A stretch of DNA of 64,000 bases from Planctomycetota bacterium (GCA_030616775.1 JAUWWQ010000014.1:1-64000); one strand, 5' to 3'; positions 44,912 to 54,049 are shown, numbered from the stretch's first letter. Notes: generated from the sequence alone by a model not told the origin. Made by a program: numbers and translations.

Positions 44912-46198
44912 GTGAAGCTTCTCAGTGTTGAAACCATCCGGCTTGGGCTCAACAATCTCCGGCTGCACAAGCTGCGGTCGTTGCTGACCTCGTTGGGGAT
45001 CATCTTCGGGGTCGGCGCGGTGATCTGCATGCTATCGATCAGCGAAAGCACCTCCGCCGACGAGTTGCGGATGATCGAGCTGCTGGGTACCAGGAATATC
45101 ATCATCAATTCGGTCAAGCCGCCGCAAACCACTCAAACCTCGGAAGGCAACACGAACCTCATCGAGTACGGAATCACTCGCGGGGACGTGGCGATCATCG
45201 AAGCCAGTGTGCCCCACATCGAGCACGTGGTACCGCTAAAGACGGTTGCCTACCGGGCATGGCACGGCGAGCATCAATCCGTGCTCAACGTCGTCGGCAC
45301 CACGCCGGCGTTTTTCGAGGTCGTTAACATCACTGTGGCACGCGGGCGCCCCTTGACCAGCCAGGATCTCAGCGAACGCACCAATGTCTGCATAATCGGC
45401 GAGGAGGTCCGCCGCGAGCTGTTTCCCTTCAAGGATCCATTAGGTGAGCTGGTCCTTGCCGAGCGAAACCCCGTGGCGGTTCCATTTACCGTCGTCGGAA
45501 TCCTCGAACAGGTTCAAACGGCCGGAGCACCGGCTAGAGGCGTCGAGGAGCGCAACTTGAATCGCGAGATCATGGTGCCGTTCTCCACCGCCATGACTCA
45601 GTTTGGAGAGATCACTCTGCGCAGAGGCGCCGGTTCACGTGAGTTCACCAAGACGCAGTATTCGGGCCTCTACGTCACCGTAGACGGCCTTGACCGCGTT
45701 CTGCCTGTCTCGAAGATGATTGAGCGGGTATTTGAGCACGGCCACGAGAACCTGGATTACGAAGTGAAGGTGCCCCTTGCCCGCCTGCAGCTTGCCAAGA
45801 AAAAGGAGCGCAACAAGAAGCTTACGTTGGGATTTATCGCAGGGATTTCGCTGCTGGTGGGCGGTATCGGCATCATGAACATCATGCTCGCCACAGTTAC
45901 GGAACGGACGCGCGAGATCGGCATCCGCCGGGCGTTGGGGGCTCGGCAGCGGCACATCGCCGTGCAATTTCTCGTGGAGACTGTGGTCCTTTCGACGACC
46001 GGTGGGGTTGTAGGCGCGGTACTCGGAGTGATTGGCGCTTACCTGGTCACCATGTTTGCGGAGTGGGAAACCATCGTGAGCGCCTGGTCGATAGTCCTGA
46101 GTTTCGGACTCTCGGTCCTTGTGGGCATCTTCTTCGGCATGTATCCCGCCATCTCCGCGGCCAAGCTCGACCCGATCGAAGCCCTGCGGCACGAGTAG
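44912..46198 (+). CDS. MacB/FtsX-type ABC transporter permease
   Basis: A 428-residue inner-membrane protein. GTG start with AAGGA 6 nt upstream. One N-terminal transmembrane helix (LRSLLTSLGIIFGVGAVICML) is followed by a large extracytoplasmic MacB_PCD-like domain (about residues 45-290). Then come three helices with the FtsX signature block LVGGIGIMNIMLATVTERTR followed by EIGIRRALGARQRHI, ending ISAAKLDPIEALRHE. These proteins couple ATP hydrolysis in the cytoplasm to movement of a periplasmic domain, for export of lipids, antibiotics or toxins or for mechanotransmission. The ATPase and membrane-fusion partner genes that normally adjoin such a permease are absent from both sides, so the partner must be encoded elsewhere. 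Confidence 0.9.
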   Translation: MKLLSVETIRLGLNNLRLHKLRSLLTSLGIIFGVGAVICMLSISESTSADELRMIELLGTRNIIINSVKPPQTTQTSEGNTNLIEYGITRGDVAIIEASVPHIEHVVPLKTVAYRAWHGEHQSVLNVVGTTPAFFEVVNITVARGRPLTSQDLSERTNVCIIGEEVRRELFPFKDPLGELVLAERNPVAVPFTVVGILEQVQTAGAPARGVEERNLNREIMVPFSTAMTQFGEITLRRGAGSREFTKTQYSGLYVTVDGLDRVLPVSKMIERVFEHGHENLDYEVKVPLARLQLAKKKERNKKLTLGFIAGISLLVGGIGIMNIMLATVTERTREIGIRRALGARQRHIAVQFLVETVVLSTTGGVVGAVLGVIGAYLVTMFAEWETIVSAWSIVLSFGLSVLVGIFFGMYPAISAAKLDPIEALRHE

Positions 46199-46286
46199 CC
46201 AGGCGCCCGTTATCACTGCACATAATGAAGTCATAATGCCATTCGAGAATTTTTGGCCCCATAAATGGTACAAATGAGCCCGGGAT

Positions 46287-46315
46287 TTGTCATCCCGCCA
46301 CCTTTGTTGTATAAT
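46287..46315 (+). promoter_or_regulatory. Consensus-like sigma-70 promoter with overlapping palindrome
   Basis: TTGTCA (46287-46292), 17-nt spacer, TATAAT (46310-46315). It is the clearest promoter in the window, 226 bases upstream of the sigma-factor start. GGGAT/ATCCC flanks the -35 as an inverted repeat with the TTGTC as its loop, so a bound regulator could block it. The long leader between promoter and gene has no recognised riboswitch. Confidence 0.75.
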
Positions 46316-46540
46316 TAAGTTGGCAAGTTGGTCCCCCCCGCCGCTGAGTCTCCCCAGCAAAAGTTGCGGTGCGCCATGTATACGATGCGTGATTCTGAGA
46401 CGCATCGACTGTGAAGCCGTGGTATTCGCGCGAATAACGCAGCCACGGGCGTGCGGTTGGCGTACTAACTGTTGGGGCGTTCTTATGGGTCGTTGGCCGG
46501 GTTCGCTTCAACAAGGAGCAGGAGCGGAAGGAGTAAACCG

Positions 46541-47536
46541 ATGGCCACGCAAATGATCGACGTCATCAAAGCGAAGGTTACGCCTAGGGTACTGCCTGCA
46601 GCCAAGCCACCGCGCGATGTTGTGATCGATGCGCTGCTGGTCGAGGACCAGGTCCTGTTAACCAAACTGTTGACCGAACCGGCAGACTACGTGGATCACC
46701 CAGATTTCGCTGATCTTTCGGTCGAACTGAGGTTGTTCGGTGGTCCTGCGAAGCTGCTCAGTCGCACGGCTACCCGGTTCGTGGAGTGGGCCGACTCCAT
46801 CACTGACGCCGTTGCTGCGGGTGAACGGGTGCCGGCGCTCAGCTACGAGCAAGAGGGACATCTGTTTGAGCGTTTCAACTATGCTCGCCGACAAGCTGCA
46901 CGCATTCTCACCGAGAGCAACGCCAGGAAGCTGACCGCTGCCGCTACCCGCCGACTTTTGGCGTGGGGCCACCGCGCTCTGAGCACGCGGAGTGTGATAG
47001 TACGGCTGAATATGCCACTGGTCCTCGCGATGGCCAAGCGCACCCGGCTCACCAACATCGATTTCAGCGAAATGATCAGCGAAGGCAACATGGCGCTTCT
47101 TCGCAGCGTCGAGAAATTCGATTGCTCTCGAGGCTACAAGTTCAGCACCTATTCCTGTCGGGCGATCCTCAAAGCCTTCTCTCGTGTGGCCATGCGGGCC
47201 AGCCGGTATCGCGGGCAATTCCCCATGGAGTTCGATCCGGCCATGGAACGCAGCGATTACATCGAGAAGCAGCGAGAAGGCGTCGAAGAAAATTGCGTCG
47301 GCGAGCTTAAGGATATCCTTATAGCCAACCGCGCCGGCCTTACCGACGTCGAATGCACTGTCATTCGCGAGCGCTTCGCCCTGGGCCGCACTGAAACTGG
47401 CGAGCATCCAGCGCCCAAGACCCTCGAACAGGTCGGCTACGTTATCGGCGTCACCAAGGAGCGCGTCCGCCAGATCCAAAACAACGCCCTTAAGAAGATC
47501 CGCATCACCTTGGAGGAGGAATACCTGGCAGCCTAG
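46541..47536 (+). CDS. Divergent sigma-70 family RNA polymerase sigma factor
   Basis: A 331-residue sigma factor. The ATG at 46541 has GGAAGGAG 7 nt upstream. The first 150 residues are unlike RpoD region 1 and are not recognised. Region 2 is clear: LNMPLVLAMAKRTRLTNIDF, then ISEGNMALLRSVEKFDCSRG and YKFSTYSCRAILKAFSR, which bind core polymerase and the -10. Region 3 is short. Region 4 (LEQVGYVIGVTKERVRQIQN) is a helix-turn-helix for -35 recognition. It is of RpoD/RpoS-like group 2-3 type rather than an ECF factor. The strong upstream promoter suggests ordinary housekeeping transcription. Its regulon cannot be told from the window. Confidence 0.9.
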   Translation: MATQMIDVIKAKVTPRVLPAAKPPRDVVIDALLVEDQVLLTKLLTEPADYVDHPDFADLSVELRLFGGPAKLLSRTATRFVEWADSITDAVAAGERVPALSYEQEGHLFERFNYARRQAARILTESNARKLTAAATRRLLAWGHRALSTRSVIVRLNMPLVLAMAKRTRLTNIDFSEMISEGNMALLRSVEKFDCSRGYKFSTYSCRAILKAFSRVAMRASRYRGQFPMEFDPAMERSDYIEKQREGVEENCVGELKDILIANRAGLTDVECTVIRERFALGRTETGEHPAPKTLEQVGYVIGVTKERVRQIQNNALKKIRITLEEEYLAA

Positions 47537-47614
47537 CCAATGGCTGAACAGCGGGCTGGAGAATCCCGAATTCCCGTGCTGCTGCGAAACCAGAGACACA
47601 ACCGACGACACGCG

Positions 47615-47657
47615 CGAGCCGTACGGAAGCCCGCTAATACCGGGTCCGTGCGGCTCG
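47615..47657. terminator. Bidirectional hairpin between convergent genes
   Basis: CGAGCCGTACGGA (47615-47627) pairs with TCCGTGCGGCTCG (47645-47657) with one G-T wobble, and CCC/GGG inside the loop may extend it. It lies between the sigma-factor stop and the end of the minus-strand TMTC-like gene, so it can serve both. GTTGTTATT follows on the plus strand, a poor T tract. Confidence 0.6.
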
Positions 47658-47700
47658 GTTGTTATTGACGCCAGGGGTGCGTTCTAACCCGGCGGCCTCA

Positions 47701-50358
47701 TCATGGAAGTTCGGAGGCATCAGGTCCGGTGGACCCGGAGTCGGGTACTTGTGACGCAAGAGATCGAACCTGCTCGCGGCAGGCGAGGTCTCTGCAGCGC
47801 TGTTCACAAAGGCCGAGGAACAACTCGGCACCCTGGGAGTCTCCATCCGCGATCAGCAGCCGTGCGGCCAGGCAGAACGTCCAAGCGATGTCCGGGTGCT
47901 TCTGATCAAAGCGATCCAACGCCCCCAGCAGCCGGCGCCGCGCGGCCGCGGCCTTCTCACCCGGCTTGCAGAGTGCCTCTGCCCGGGTGGTAGCGTCCTC
48001 ATATCGGCCTTGTGCGAGATCGACATACGTTAGCGTTGCCAAAGCTAGCGGTGATTCCTTTCGGGCTTCCAAAAGCACTGCGGCCTCGCTCTTTGCCCCC
48101 TGGAAGTCACCGGCCAGGGCGCGCGACCAGGTAAGAAACTCGCGTCCCTCAACAACGTCTGGAAACCGCTCGCAGAAACCTTCCCATAACGACACGGATC
48201 GGTCAGCCAGACCCTGTGCCATGTAGAAGTCGTGAGCGTCTTTGGCTTGATCGAGCGATTCCAGCCCGCCGCCAACGGCCTGGTCAAATAGCGGCAGGGC
48301 ACGCTCGATTGCCCCGGAGCGGTAGTAGATCTGCGCCAGATTCAGCGCGGCTGTTACGTGCCCCGGTTCTCTCTCCAAGGCTTCTTTGTAGGCCTCGATC
48401 GCCTCGCGCGTGTGTCCAAGCGCCCGGCGAACCACACCGAGATTGGTCAGCGCGTCGGTGTTCTCCGGCATCCAATCAAGCAGGGCCAGGAGGCGCCGCT
48501 CCGCCGAGAGATACGATTCACGCGTCCCCAGCTCAATGTCCAGCCCTGCAAGGCCCATCGCCGACGGCACCTCGTATTTGTTGTTCGCCAGCGCCTTTTC
48601 ATACATAGCGCGGGCGTCCGATGGCCGACCCAGCCAACGATAGACCGAGGCAAGTCGATTGATCCTGGGGTTGTGCAGGGGTGCCGCGTTGACGGCAGCT
48701 TCCAAATACGTAACGGCCTCAACGGTCCGGCCAAGGTCGTCGTACGCAATCGCCAGACGATAGAGACCCAGAGAGTTGTCCGGATCAACTTCGATGGCCT
48801 GGTGAAGCAACTTCAGTGCCGCGTCCCCGTCTCCGCGACGCAGCTCACACATGCCCAGCAACTGGTAGGCGCCGCTCTGAACGTTGGGAGAATCATGCCC
48901 CAGCTCTTTCCGGGCGCACTCCATAGCTTCTTTGTAGTCGCCCTGGCTGTAGAGCGTCCAACCCAGTCGCTCCCACACACGTGGCGTGTCCGGAAACAGG
49001 GTGATGATCCGTGTGGTCTTCTTCACGGGCGTGGCGTAGAAGTCGCCCACATGCCAACCGATGCCTACGCACGCAGGTATCACTACCGCCGCGACCAGGA
49101 CCGCCAAAACCCGACCAAACCGTGGGGCCCGTGCAGCCAACCAATGCCGGTAAACTGCACATCCCAGCGTTGCCACCATCCAGAGTATCCCTATGATCGG
49201 CAGATACATGTAGCGGTCCGCAGCCAGTATGTTGCGAGCAGGGATAAACGGCAGAGTGATGCCGATGGTCACGAAAAACCATAGGACACCCAAGCGGGCC
49301 ACTCGCGATCGATGGCAAGCCCACGTCAGGACCACAAAGCCAAGTGCTACTACCAGCACCGCCCGCCACGTTTCCGGATCGGACCATCTAACCAGCGGAG
49401 GGGTCGGGTAATAGCTCGCCAGACCCACCGGCCACACGAAATGCTGAAAATAGCATGCCAGGGCCAACAGGACACGGACTATGCGCGGGCCCTGCAGATG
49501 CTCAGCCGCCTCTGTGAACAGGGCGGCGCTGGCCGTTGCCCGTACATTGATTAACACAAAAAAGCCCGTAACCAGGCTGCATGCTACCCACAGTAGAAGG
49601 AGTCTCTTGTCGAGCTTTGCTCGTCGCGCCAGGGCGACAATGAGCAGCAAAATCGGAAGACCGATGCGAACCTTACTGATCGCCGACAACAGCACGAATA
49701 CGAGCGTGATGATTGCTGATCCGGCCCGGGGTCGATCCACCCATAATCCGAACGACAGAAGGGACAGCAGCGTAAACAGCGTCGACATCAACATCATACG
49801 GCCGTTGGTCCACGCCACGACCTCCATCTGAAGTGGATGAATCGCAAACAGCAGTGCCGCAACGGTCGCTACGGCGGGAGCGGCGTCGCCCACGTCCCAG
49901 ATGGAACCTCTCTTCGACGGGGCGACATTCGAACCGCCGGCTCGCTGGTGTAACCTCAAGATCACCGCCCAGACAAGCACCGCATTGAGGGTGTGCAGAA
50001 GTATGTTCGTCAAATGAAACAACCAAGCACCGCCGGCGAGGCTTTCCTTGAACAAGCCCAGCGCGTTGGCGATCGCAAACTCGGCCTGGAAACTCAGCAG
50101 CGGCAGCGGTTGATACAGATCGCGATGCGTGATGGTGAACAGCTTGACGGCGTGGGCGAAGGACGGATGGTTTACAAGGACGTGATTGAGCGCCAGACGA
50201 TGATCGTCGCCGCCGACAAAACTCCCGCGGAGGCTGGGAAGCCCGACAACGACAGCCGAAACGCACACCAGCGCCACCGGAGCCAACCACGGCCGGTGTG
50301 CCCAACCTCTGCTCTCGTCCCTGCCGCCCACGATAGTTACATGCTCCCGGTGTGCCAC
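47701..50358 (-). CDS. TMTC-like polytopic membrane protein with C-terminal TPR array
   Basis: 885 residues from a GTG with only a weak ribosome-binding site. The N-terminal half (about residues 25-440) has ten or more hydrophobic helices. The FVGGDDHRLALNHVLVNHPS loop with paired aspartates after the first helix and the ILAADRYMYLPIIGILWM block both match the TMTC/GT-C glycosyltransferase fold. Residues about 460-860 are TPR units such as WERLGWTLYSQGDYKEAMEC, LGLYRLAIAYDDLGRTVEAV and TALTNLGVVRRALGHTREAI. In eukaryotes TMTC proteins are dolichyl-phosphate-mannose O-mannosyltransferases. In bacteria the activity is mostly untested. Protein glycosylation at the membrane is the likely role, with the TPR array handling acceptors. 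Confidence 0.8.
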   Translation of the reverse strand: MAHREHVTIVGGRDESRGWAHRPWLAPVALVCVSAVVVGLPSLRGSFVGGDDHRLALNHVLVNHPSFAHAVKLFTITHRDLYQPLPLLSFQAEFAIANALGLFKESLAGGAWLFHLTNILLHTLNAVLVWAVILRLHQRAGGSNVAPSKRGSIWDVGDAAPAVATVAALLFAIHPLQMEVVAWTNGRMMLMSTLFTLLSLLSFGLWVDRPRAGSAIITLVFVLLSAISKVRIGLPILLLIVALARRAKLDKRLLLLWVACSLVTGFFVLINVRATASAALFTEAAEHLQGPRIVRVLLALACYFQHFVWPVGLASYYPTPPLVRWSDPETWRAVLVVALGFVVLTWACHRSRVARLGVLWFFVTIGITLPFIPARNILAADRYMYLPIIGILWMVATLGCAVYRHWLAARAPRFGRVLAVLVAAVVIPACVGIGWHVGDFYATPVKKTTRIITLFPDTPRVWERLGWTLYSQGDYKEAMECARKELGHDSPNVQSGAYQLLGMCELRRGDGDAALKLLHQAIEVDPDNSLGLYRLAIAYDDLGRTVEAVTYLEAAVNAAPLHNPRINRLASVYRWLGRPSDARAMYEKALANNKYEVPSAMGLAGLDIELGTRESYLSAERRLLALLDWMPENTDALTNLGVVRRALGHTREAIEAYKEALEREPGHVTAALNLAQIYYRSGAIERALPLFDQAVGGGLESLDQAKDAHDFYMAQGLADRSVSLWEGFCERFPDVVEGREFLTWSRALAGDFQGAKSEAAVLLEARKESPLALATLTYVDLAQGRYEDATTRAEALCKPGEKAAAARRRLLGALDRFDQKHPDIAWTFCLAARLLIADGDSQGAELFLGLCEQRCRDLACREQVRSLASQVPDSGSTGPDASELP

Positions 50359-50498
50359 AATCCAACCGCCGGATGGTCCTCAACGCGACACCGGTATAGT
50401 AACCACTTTCAAGCGATTGACGGACTCACTACCTTCACCCGCCGATTGTATACGTGCTTGGCTGGGCTGGCCACGCGGCCCTACGCCGCATGCAGGGC

Positions 50499-50527
50499 TT
50501 GCAGTCCTGTTTACACCATGTAACAAT
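50499..50527 (+). promoter_or_regulatory. Putative sigma-70 promoter of the DinB-fold gene
   Basis: TTGCAG (50499-50504), 17-nt spacer, AACAAT (50522-50527), about 75 bases before the start at 50601. Confidence 0.4.
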
Positions 50528-50600
50528 ACGCCACGATGTGTGGGGGTAAAGGCGGATTTGCCCCGAAAATTCAACCACGGTTCAGCGGAAGGAGCGCGTT

Positions 50601-51098
50601 ATGCTCGGCCTCAAAGATGTCATTATCGAGCAGCTACGGGGCGGCCAGTTGCTCATCGAAAAGCTGACCGAGGACCTGTCCGATGCAGAGTACTTTGTAC
50701 CGCCGATCGAGGGAGCCAATCATGTCGGTTGGATTCTCGGACATCTGGCCTACTCGGAAGACTGGGCGTCGTCGCTCATCACCGGCTCGAGGCAGCGGAT
50801 TCCACAGTCCGTGCACGAGGTGTTCAAAGGTGGTTCAAAGTGCATACCGGACGCGTCGAAGTATCCATCGCGGAAAGAGATGGACGAGCTGTTCTACAAC
50901 AACCGTGCTGACACCGTCGAGGTCCTTAAAACGTTCGATGACAACAAGTGGGGCGACCCGTCGCCGGAAGACGTACCTCGAGACTTTTTCCCTACGCTCG
51001 GATCCCTGTGGGGCATGGTGGGGACTCATCAGTTCTGGCACATCGGCCAGATAACCGTGTGCCGCGCCGCTATGAAGAAGAAGCCGGTGCTGTTCTGA
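50601..51098 (+). CDS. DinB-fold metal-dependent enzyme family protein
   Basis: A 165-residue four-helix-bundle protein of the DinB/YfiT-like superfamily, not the DNA polymerase. GGAAGGAG lies 6 nt before the ATG. NHVGWILGHLAYSEDW near residue 40 gives the first metal-site histidine, and MVGTHQFWHIGQITVCR near residue 142 gives the two C-terminal histidines spaced as H-x3-H. Members include thiol-dependent transferases and hydrolases acting on small molecules, but the substrate of this subgroup is not known to me. It stands alone and has its own promoter candidate. Confidence 0.8.
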   Translation: MLGLKDVIIEQLRGGQLLIEKLTEDLSDAEYFVPPIEGANHVGWILGHLAYSEDWASSLITGSRQRIPQSVHEVFKGGSKCIPDASKYPSRKEMDELFYNNRADTVEVLKTFDDNKWGDPSPEDVPRDFFPTLGSLWGMVGTHQFWHIGQITVCRAAMKKKPVLF

Positions 51099-51470
51099 GT
51101 GGGATCGCCGAACGTCATTCGTCCCATCGCTTTGCCACTCGGGTAGCGCTGCCGATAAGTGGCCGCGGTTGACTTGCACCCACGGCAAGGACCGTCCGCA
51201 AAACAAAGAGAAGCGCTTATCGGGTCGGATCCCGTCTCTAGTGCCACATGGTGTCACTTGCTTGCCGAGTTGGATTACCGGATTCGCGGGGATGACAGGT
51301 CCGATGTTAACTAGGCTTGTGCCCTCAGCGGAATGTCGGGTCGAGCTGATCGGACGCGCAGTTGCGTGTGGTCATCAACGCCGATAAGCGGTGCAAATGC
51401 ACTACGTCAAGTTCCTTCCACACCGTGACGATAGCGGTTTAGGTCACACGCCGGAAGCGACTGCCGCAGG
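51099..51470. other. Intergenic stretch without a supported gene
   Basis: About 370 bases with short open frames only. GCTGCCGATAAG and a similar ACGCCGATAAG occur near 51149 and 51380. Nothing here is assigned a function. Confidence 0.4.
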
Positions 51471-52679
51471 ATGGAAAAGCACACTCACCAGGCGATCATC
51501 CCCCACGAACCGATCGTGCTTCCCGAGCACGGTGCGTTTCTGGATGCTCTGTCCACCCTGCGCAGCCTGTGTCGGCGGCATGGCCAGCCGCTCTCCATGA
51601 TGATGTTCGAGCTTGATCGCTTCGGCGAATGCAACGAACGCCACTCGCCGGCGCTTGGGGATCGTCTCCTGGACTGGTTCGCCTCGACCCTGAAGAGGGT
51701 ATGTCGCGCCAGCGACATTGTCGCTCGCTATCAGGGGCACCGCTTCACCGTGGCCTTGCCGGACGCAAGGGCCTCTCAAGCAGCCAAACTCGTCCAACGA
51801 TGCCGGCAGGCGATGCAAACAGACCCCTTGAAAGTTGACGGTCGATCCCACCAGATGACGGTCAGCGTCGGAATCGCCGTGAGCACCGTCGGCTTCATCG
51901 AAACGGAGGATCAGCTCATTCAGCGGGCCCGCATCGCCCTCGATCAGGCCAATCGCCAGGGCCGGGATCGCACCGTCACGTGGAGCGAGCTGCTTGACGC
52001 CCAGCCGACACGCCGAGATCTGCAGAAACTCACCATTGACGACGTCACACATTGGGTGCAACGCCTCCGCCAGCACCTGCGCTCCACATACGTCGAATCC
52101 ACCCGGGCGTTGGTGGCCGCCGTCGAAGCTAAAGACCCCTGCACCCGGGCGCACTCCTTGACGGTTGCGGCCTACGCGGAAGCGATCGGCAAGCGTATGC
52201 AGCTACCGGCACGTCTGATCGAAACGCTGGGGGCAGCCGCCATGCTTCATGACGTCGGCAAGATCGGCGTGCCCGACGCCATTTTGACCAAGCCCGGACC
52301 GCTCAGCGATTCGGAGTTCAACATCATAAAACGCCATCCCGAAACCGCGCTGGAGATACTCGGTCACGTCAGCTTCCTGACCGATGAAAGGCCGCTTATC
52401 CTACACCACCACGAGCGTTATGACGGGAACGGGTATCCAGCCGGGCTTGCGGGAGATCGCATTCCGATCGGGGCGCGCATCCTGGCCGTCGCCGACGCCC
52501 TGGACACGATGTTCTCACCACGCACCTACAAGAGGCCGTATGGAATCGATCGCGTGCGCGAGGAGCTTGTGGTCGGGGCCGGGCAGCAGTTCGATCCTAC
52601 CGTCACCGACTTGACCCTCCAATGGCTCGAAGAAGCACCAAACTTGCTCCACTCACCACCGATCCCTGCAATCGGATAG
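51471..52679 (+). CDS. HD-GYP phosphodiesterase with a degenerate GGDEF domain
   Basis: A 402-residue cytosolic cyclic-di-GMP signalling protein. Residues about 20-175 have the GGDEF fold (MMMFELDRFGECNERHSPAL, SVGIAVSTVG), but the signature loop reads RYQGHRF where active cyclases have RYGGDEF, so it cannot be a normal diguanylate cyclase and may bind GTP as a regulatory input. From residue 200 the HD-GYP domain is complete: AHSLTVAAYAEAIG, HDVGKIGVPDAILTKPGPL, KRHPE, HHHERYDGNGYPAGL and ILAVADALDTM. This predicts cyclic-di-GMP hydrolysis. No transmembrane or receiver domain is present, and the start has only a weak ribosome-binding site. Confidence 0.9.
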   Translation: MEKHTHQAIIPHEPIVLPEHGAFLDALSTLRSLCRRHGQPLSMMMFELDRFGECNERHSPALGDRLLDWFASTLKRVCRASDIVARYQGHRFTVALPDARASQAAKLVQRCRQAMQTDPLKVDGRSHQMTVSVGIAVSTVGFIETEDQLIQRARIALDQANRQGRDRTVTWSELLDAQPTRRDLQKLTIDDVTHWVQRLRQHLRSTYVESTRALVAAVEAKDPCTRAHSLTVAAYAEAIGKRMQLPARLIETLGAAAMLHDVGKIGVPDAILTKPGPLSDSEFNIIKRHPETALEILGHVSFLTDERPLILHHHERYDGNGYPAGLAGDRIPIGARILAVADALDTMFSPRTYKRPYGIDRVREELVVGAGQQFDPTVTDLTLQWLEEAPNLLHSPPIPAIG

Positions 52680-52764
52680 GATTTACCTGTGACACCGGTT
52701 TCTAACTGGTGTACGCGTCATAGGTCAGATCTTAAGACCCGAGCTGCCGCTACTGTATTGGGTA

Positions 52765-53979
52765 TCACATTTCGGTCGGGTCCAGCCGGGGAATGTTGGT
52801 GAAAGCAATACGTGGGGGAGCGCTCTCACAGGCTCCATACATGCCGCCACAATAGATCGTATGGGCGCCGTACCGGGCATTGAGAATATCCATCGTCCGG
52901 GCGAGCTTGACGCGGTTGCGCTCCGACGCGAACAGCGGCAGACTCGCGTTGTTATCCGCCACTAGATCAAAGAGGGTTATCCCCACTTGAATCGGCGTAC
53001 CCTGTGGACAGCGTTCCCAGAGAGTGGAAAAGGCCTCCACCATCGTCAGGGTATCCTGACACAACCCCAAGCCGGCCCTGCTTTTCCACTTTCCCTGCGG
53101 TATGTACGTGACATAGATCATCATTTGCCGCGCCCAGTAGCCCATGTTTCGCAGGCGGGCGGCAGCCCGGTGAATCAGGCGAACCAACACTTTCCGAGCA
53201 TCGGTGCGATTTCTCAGATTCGGCGGTAGTACATGTGAATGACCGACCGTGCGACGATGGGTGGGGATATCAGGAAGATCGTGACCGCGAAGCCAGTGCC
53301 ACCACCGCCGGCCTAGTACGCTTTGCCAGATGTTCTGCAGACGCTGCTCGGATAGCGCGCAAAGCTGCCGCACCGTGCGGACGCCGTGCCGGTGTAGGCG
53401 GTTCCGCATGCGCGGGCCGATGCCGGGAAGCTTGGTCAGCTCCAGTGAATACAACCTGTCCGGCAATTCCTCGGGGATGATGACCACCAGCCCATCGGGT
53501 TTCTGCATACCGGTGGCCACTTTGGCTAAAACACGATTGGGGGCCAGTCCGATCGAGCATCCCAGATAGTCGCCGACCTCCTCCCGTAGCGTCCGCTTGA
53601 TCTGCCGCGCGATCTCCACCGCCCGCCGCGGTTGTTTTTCAACGCCCATCAAACGGCAGGCCATCTCGTCAATCGAGTGCACCGCGTTTACGTGCAAACA
53701 AGACTCTACGGCGGCGACGATGGCATGATGAAAGCGAATGTAAACATCCGGTCGGGCCTGGACAATGTGCAGTCCCGGACACATACGGCGGGCCTGACCC
53801 ACACGCGTGCCGGTTACGATCCCATAGTGCTTAGCCTCGTAACTGGCGGCGATGCAGCAGGTGGTGTCGGTTATCATCGGCACCACGGCTACCGCCTTAT
53901 GCCGTAGCTCCGGCCTCTCCTGTTGCTCCACCGAGGCGAAATAGGCGTCCATATCGATAAACAGGGTTGTCAGGCTCAT
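52765..53979 (-). CDS. dinB: Y-family DNA polymerase, Pol IV/DinB type
   Basis: A 404-residue translesion polymerase. LFIDMDAYFASVEQQERPEL carries the first catalytic aspartates, and VHSIDEMACRL supplies the second Asp-Glu pair, so the active site is intact and it is not the inactive ImuB type. SIGLAPNRVLAKVATGMQKP and GLVVIIP form the palm and thumb. LTKLPGIGPRMRNRL is the helix-hairpin-helix. A C-terminal SLPLF fits a beta-clamp binding motif. GAAGGTG precedes the ATG. Upstream lie a TTGACT hexamer and a direct repeat that may control it. The rest of the mutasome (imuA, dnaE2) is not nearby. Confidence 0.9.
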   Translation of the reverse strand: MSLTTLFIDMDAYFASVEQQERPELRHKAVAVVPMITDTTCCIAASYEAKHYGIVTGTRVGQARRMCPGLHIVQARPDVYIRFHHAIVAAVESCLHVNAVHSIDEMACRLMGVEKQPRRAVEIARQIKRTLREEVGDYLGCSIGLAPNRVLAKVATGMQKPDGLVVIIPEELPDRLYSLELTKLPGIGPRMRNRLHRHGVRTVRQLCALSEQRLQNIWQSVLGRRWWHWLRGHDLPDIPTHRRTVGHSHVLPPNLRNRTDARKVLVRLIHRAAARLRNMGYWARQMMIYVTYIPQGKWKSRAGLGLCQDTLTMVEAFSTLWERCPQGTPIQVGITLFDLVADNNASLPLFASERNRVKLARTMDILNARYGAHTIYCGGMYGACESAPPRIAFTNIPRLDPTEM

Positions 53980-54021
53980 CAGTCACCTTCGCTTCCCCGC
54001 GCGGTTTACACCTCCAGTGAT

Positions 54022-54049
54022 CCTAACATATACCTAACATCTAAGTCAA
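54022..54049 (-). promoter_or_regulatory. Direct repeat and -35 element upstream of dinB
   Basis: On the minus strand TTGACT (54049-54044) is followed by two copies of ATGTTAGG at 54040-54033 and 54029-54022, spaced 11 bp, one helical turn. No convincing -10 hexamer is at 17 nt. The repeats would occupy the spacer and -10 region, a position for a repressor or activator. Confidence 0.4.

Noticed and set aside
47600-47665. Group II intron domain V
   Set aside because: GAGCCG...CGGCTC looked suggestive, but the loop is too long, the catalytic AGC/GAAA features are absent, and no intron-encoded protein is near. A bidirectional terminator fits better.
50601-51098. DNA damage polymerase because of the DinB name
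   Set aside because: This is the four-helix DinB/YfiT-like metal protein fold. The Y-family polymerase is the separate gene at 52765-53979.
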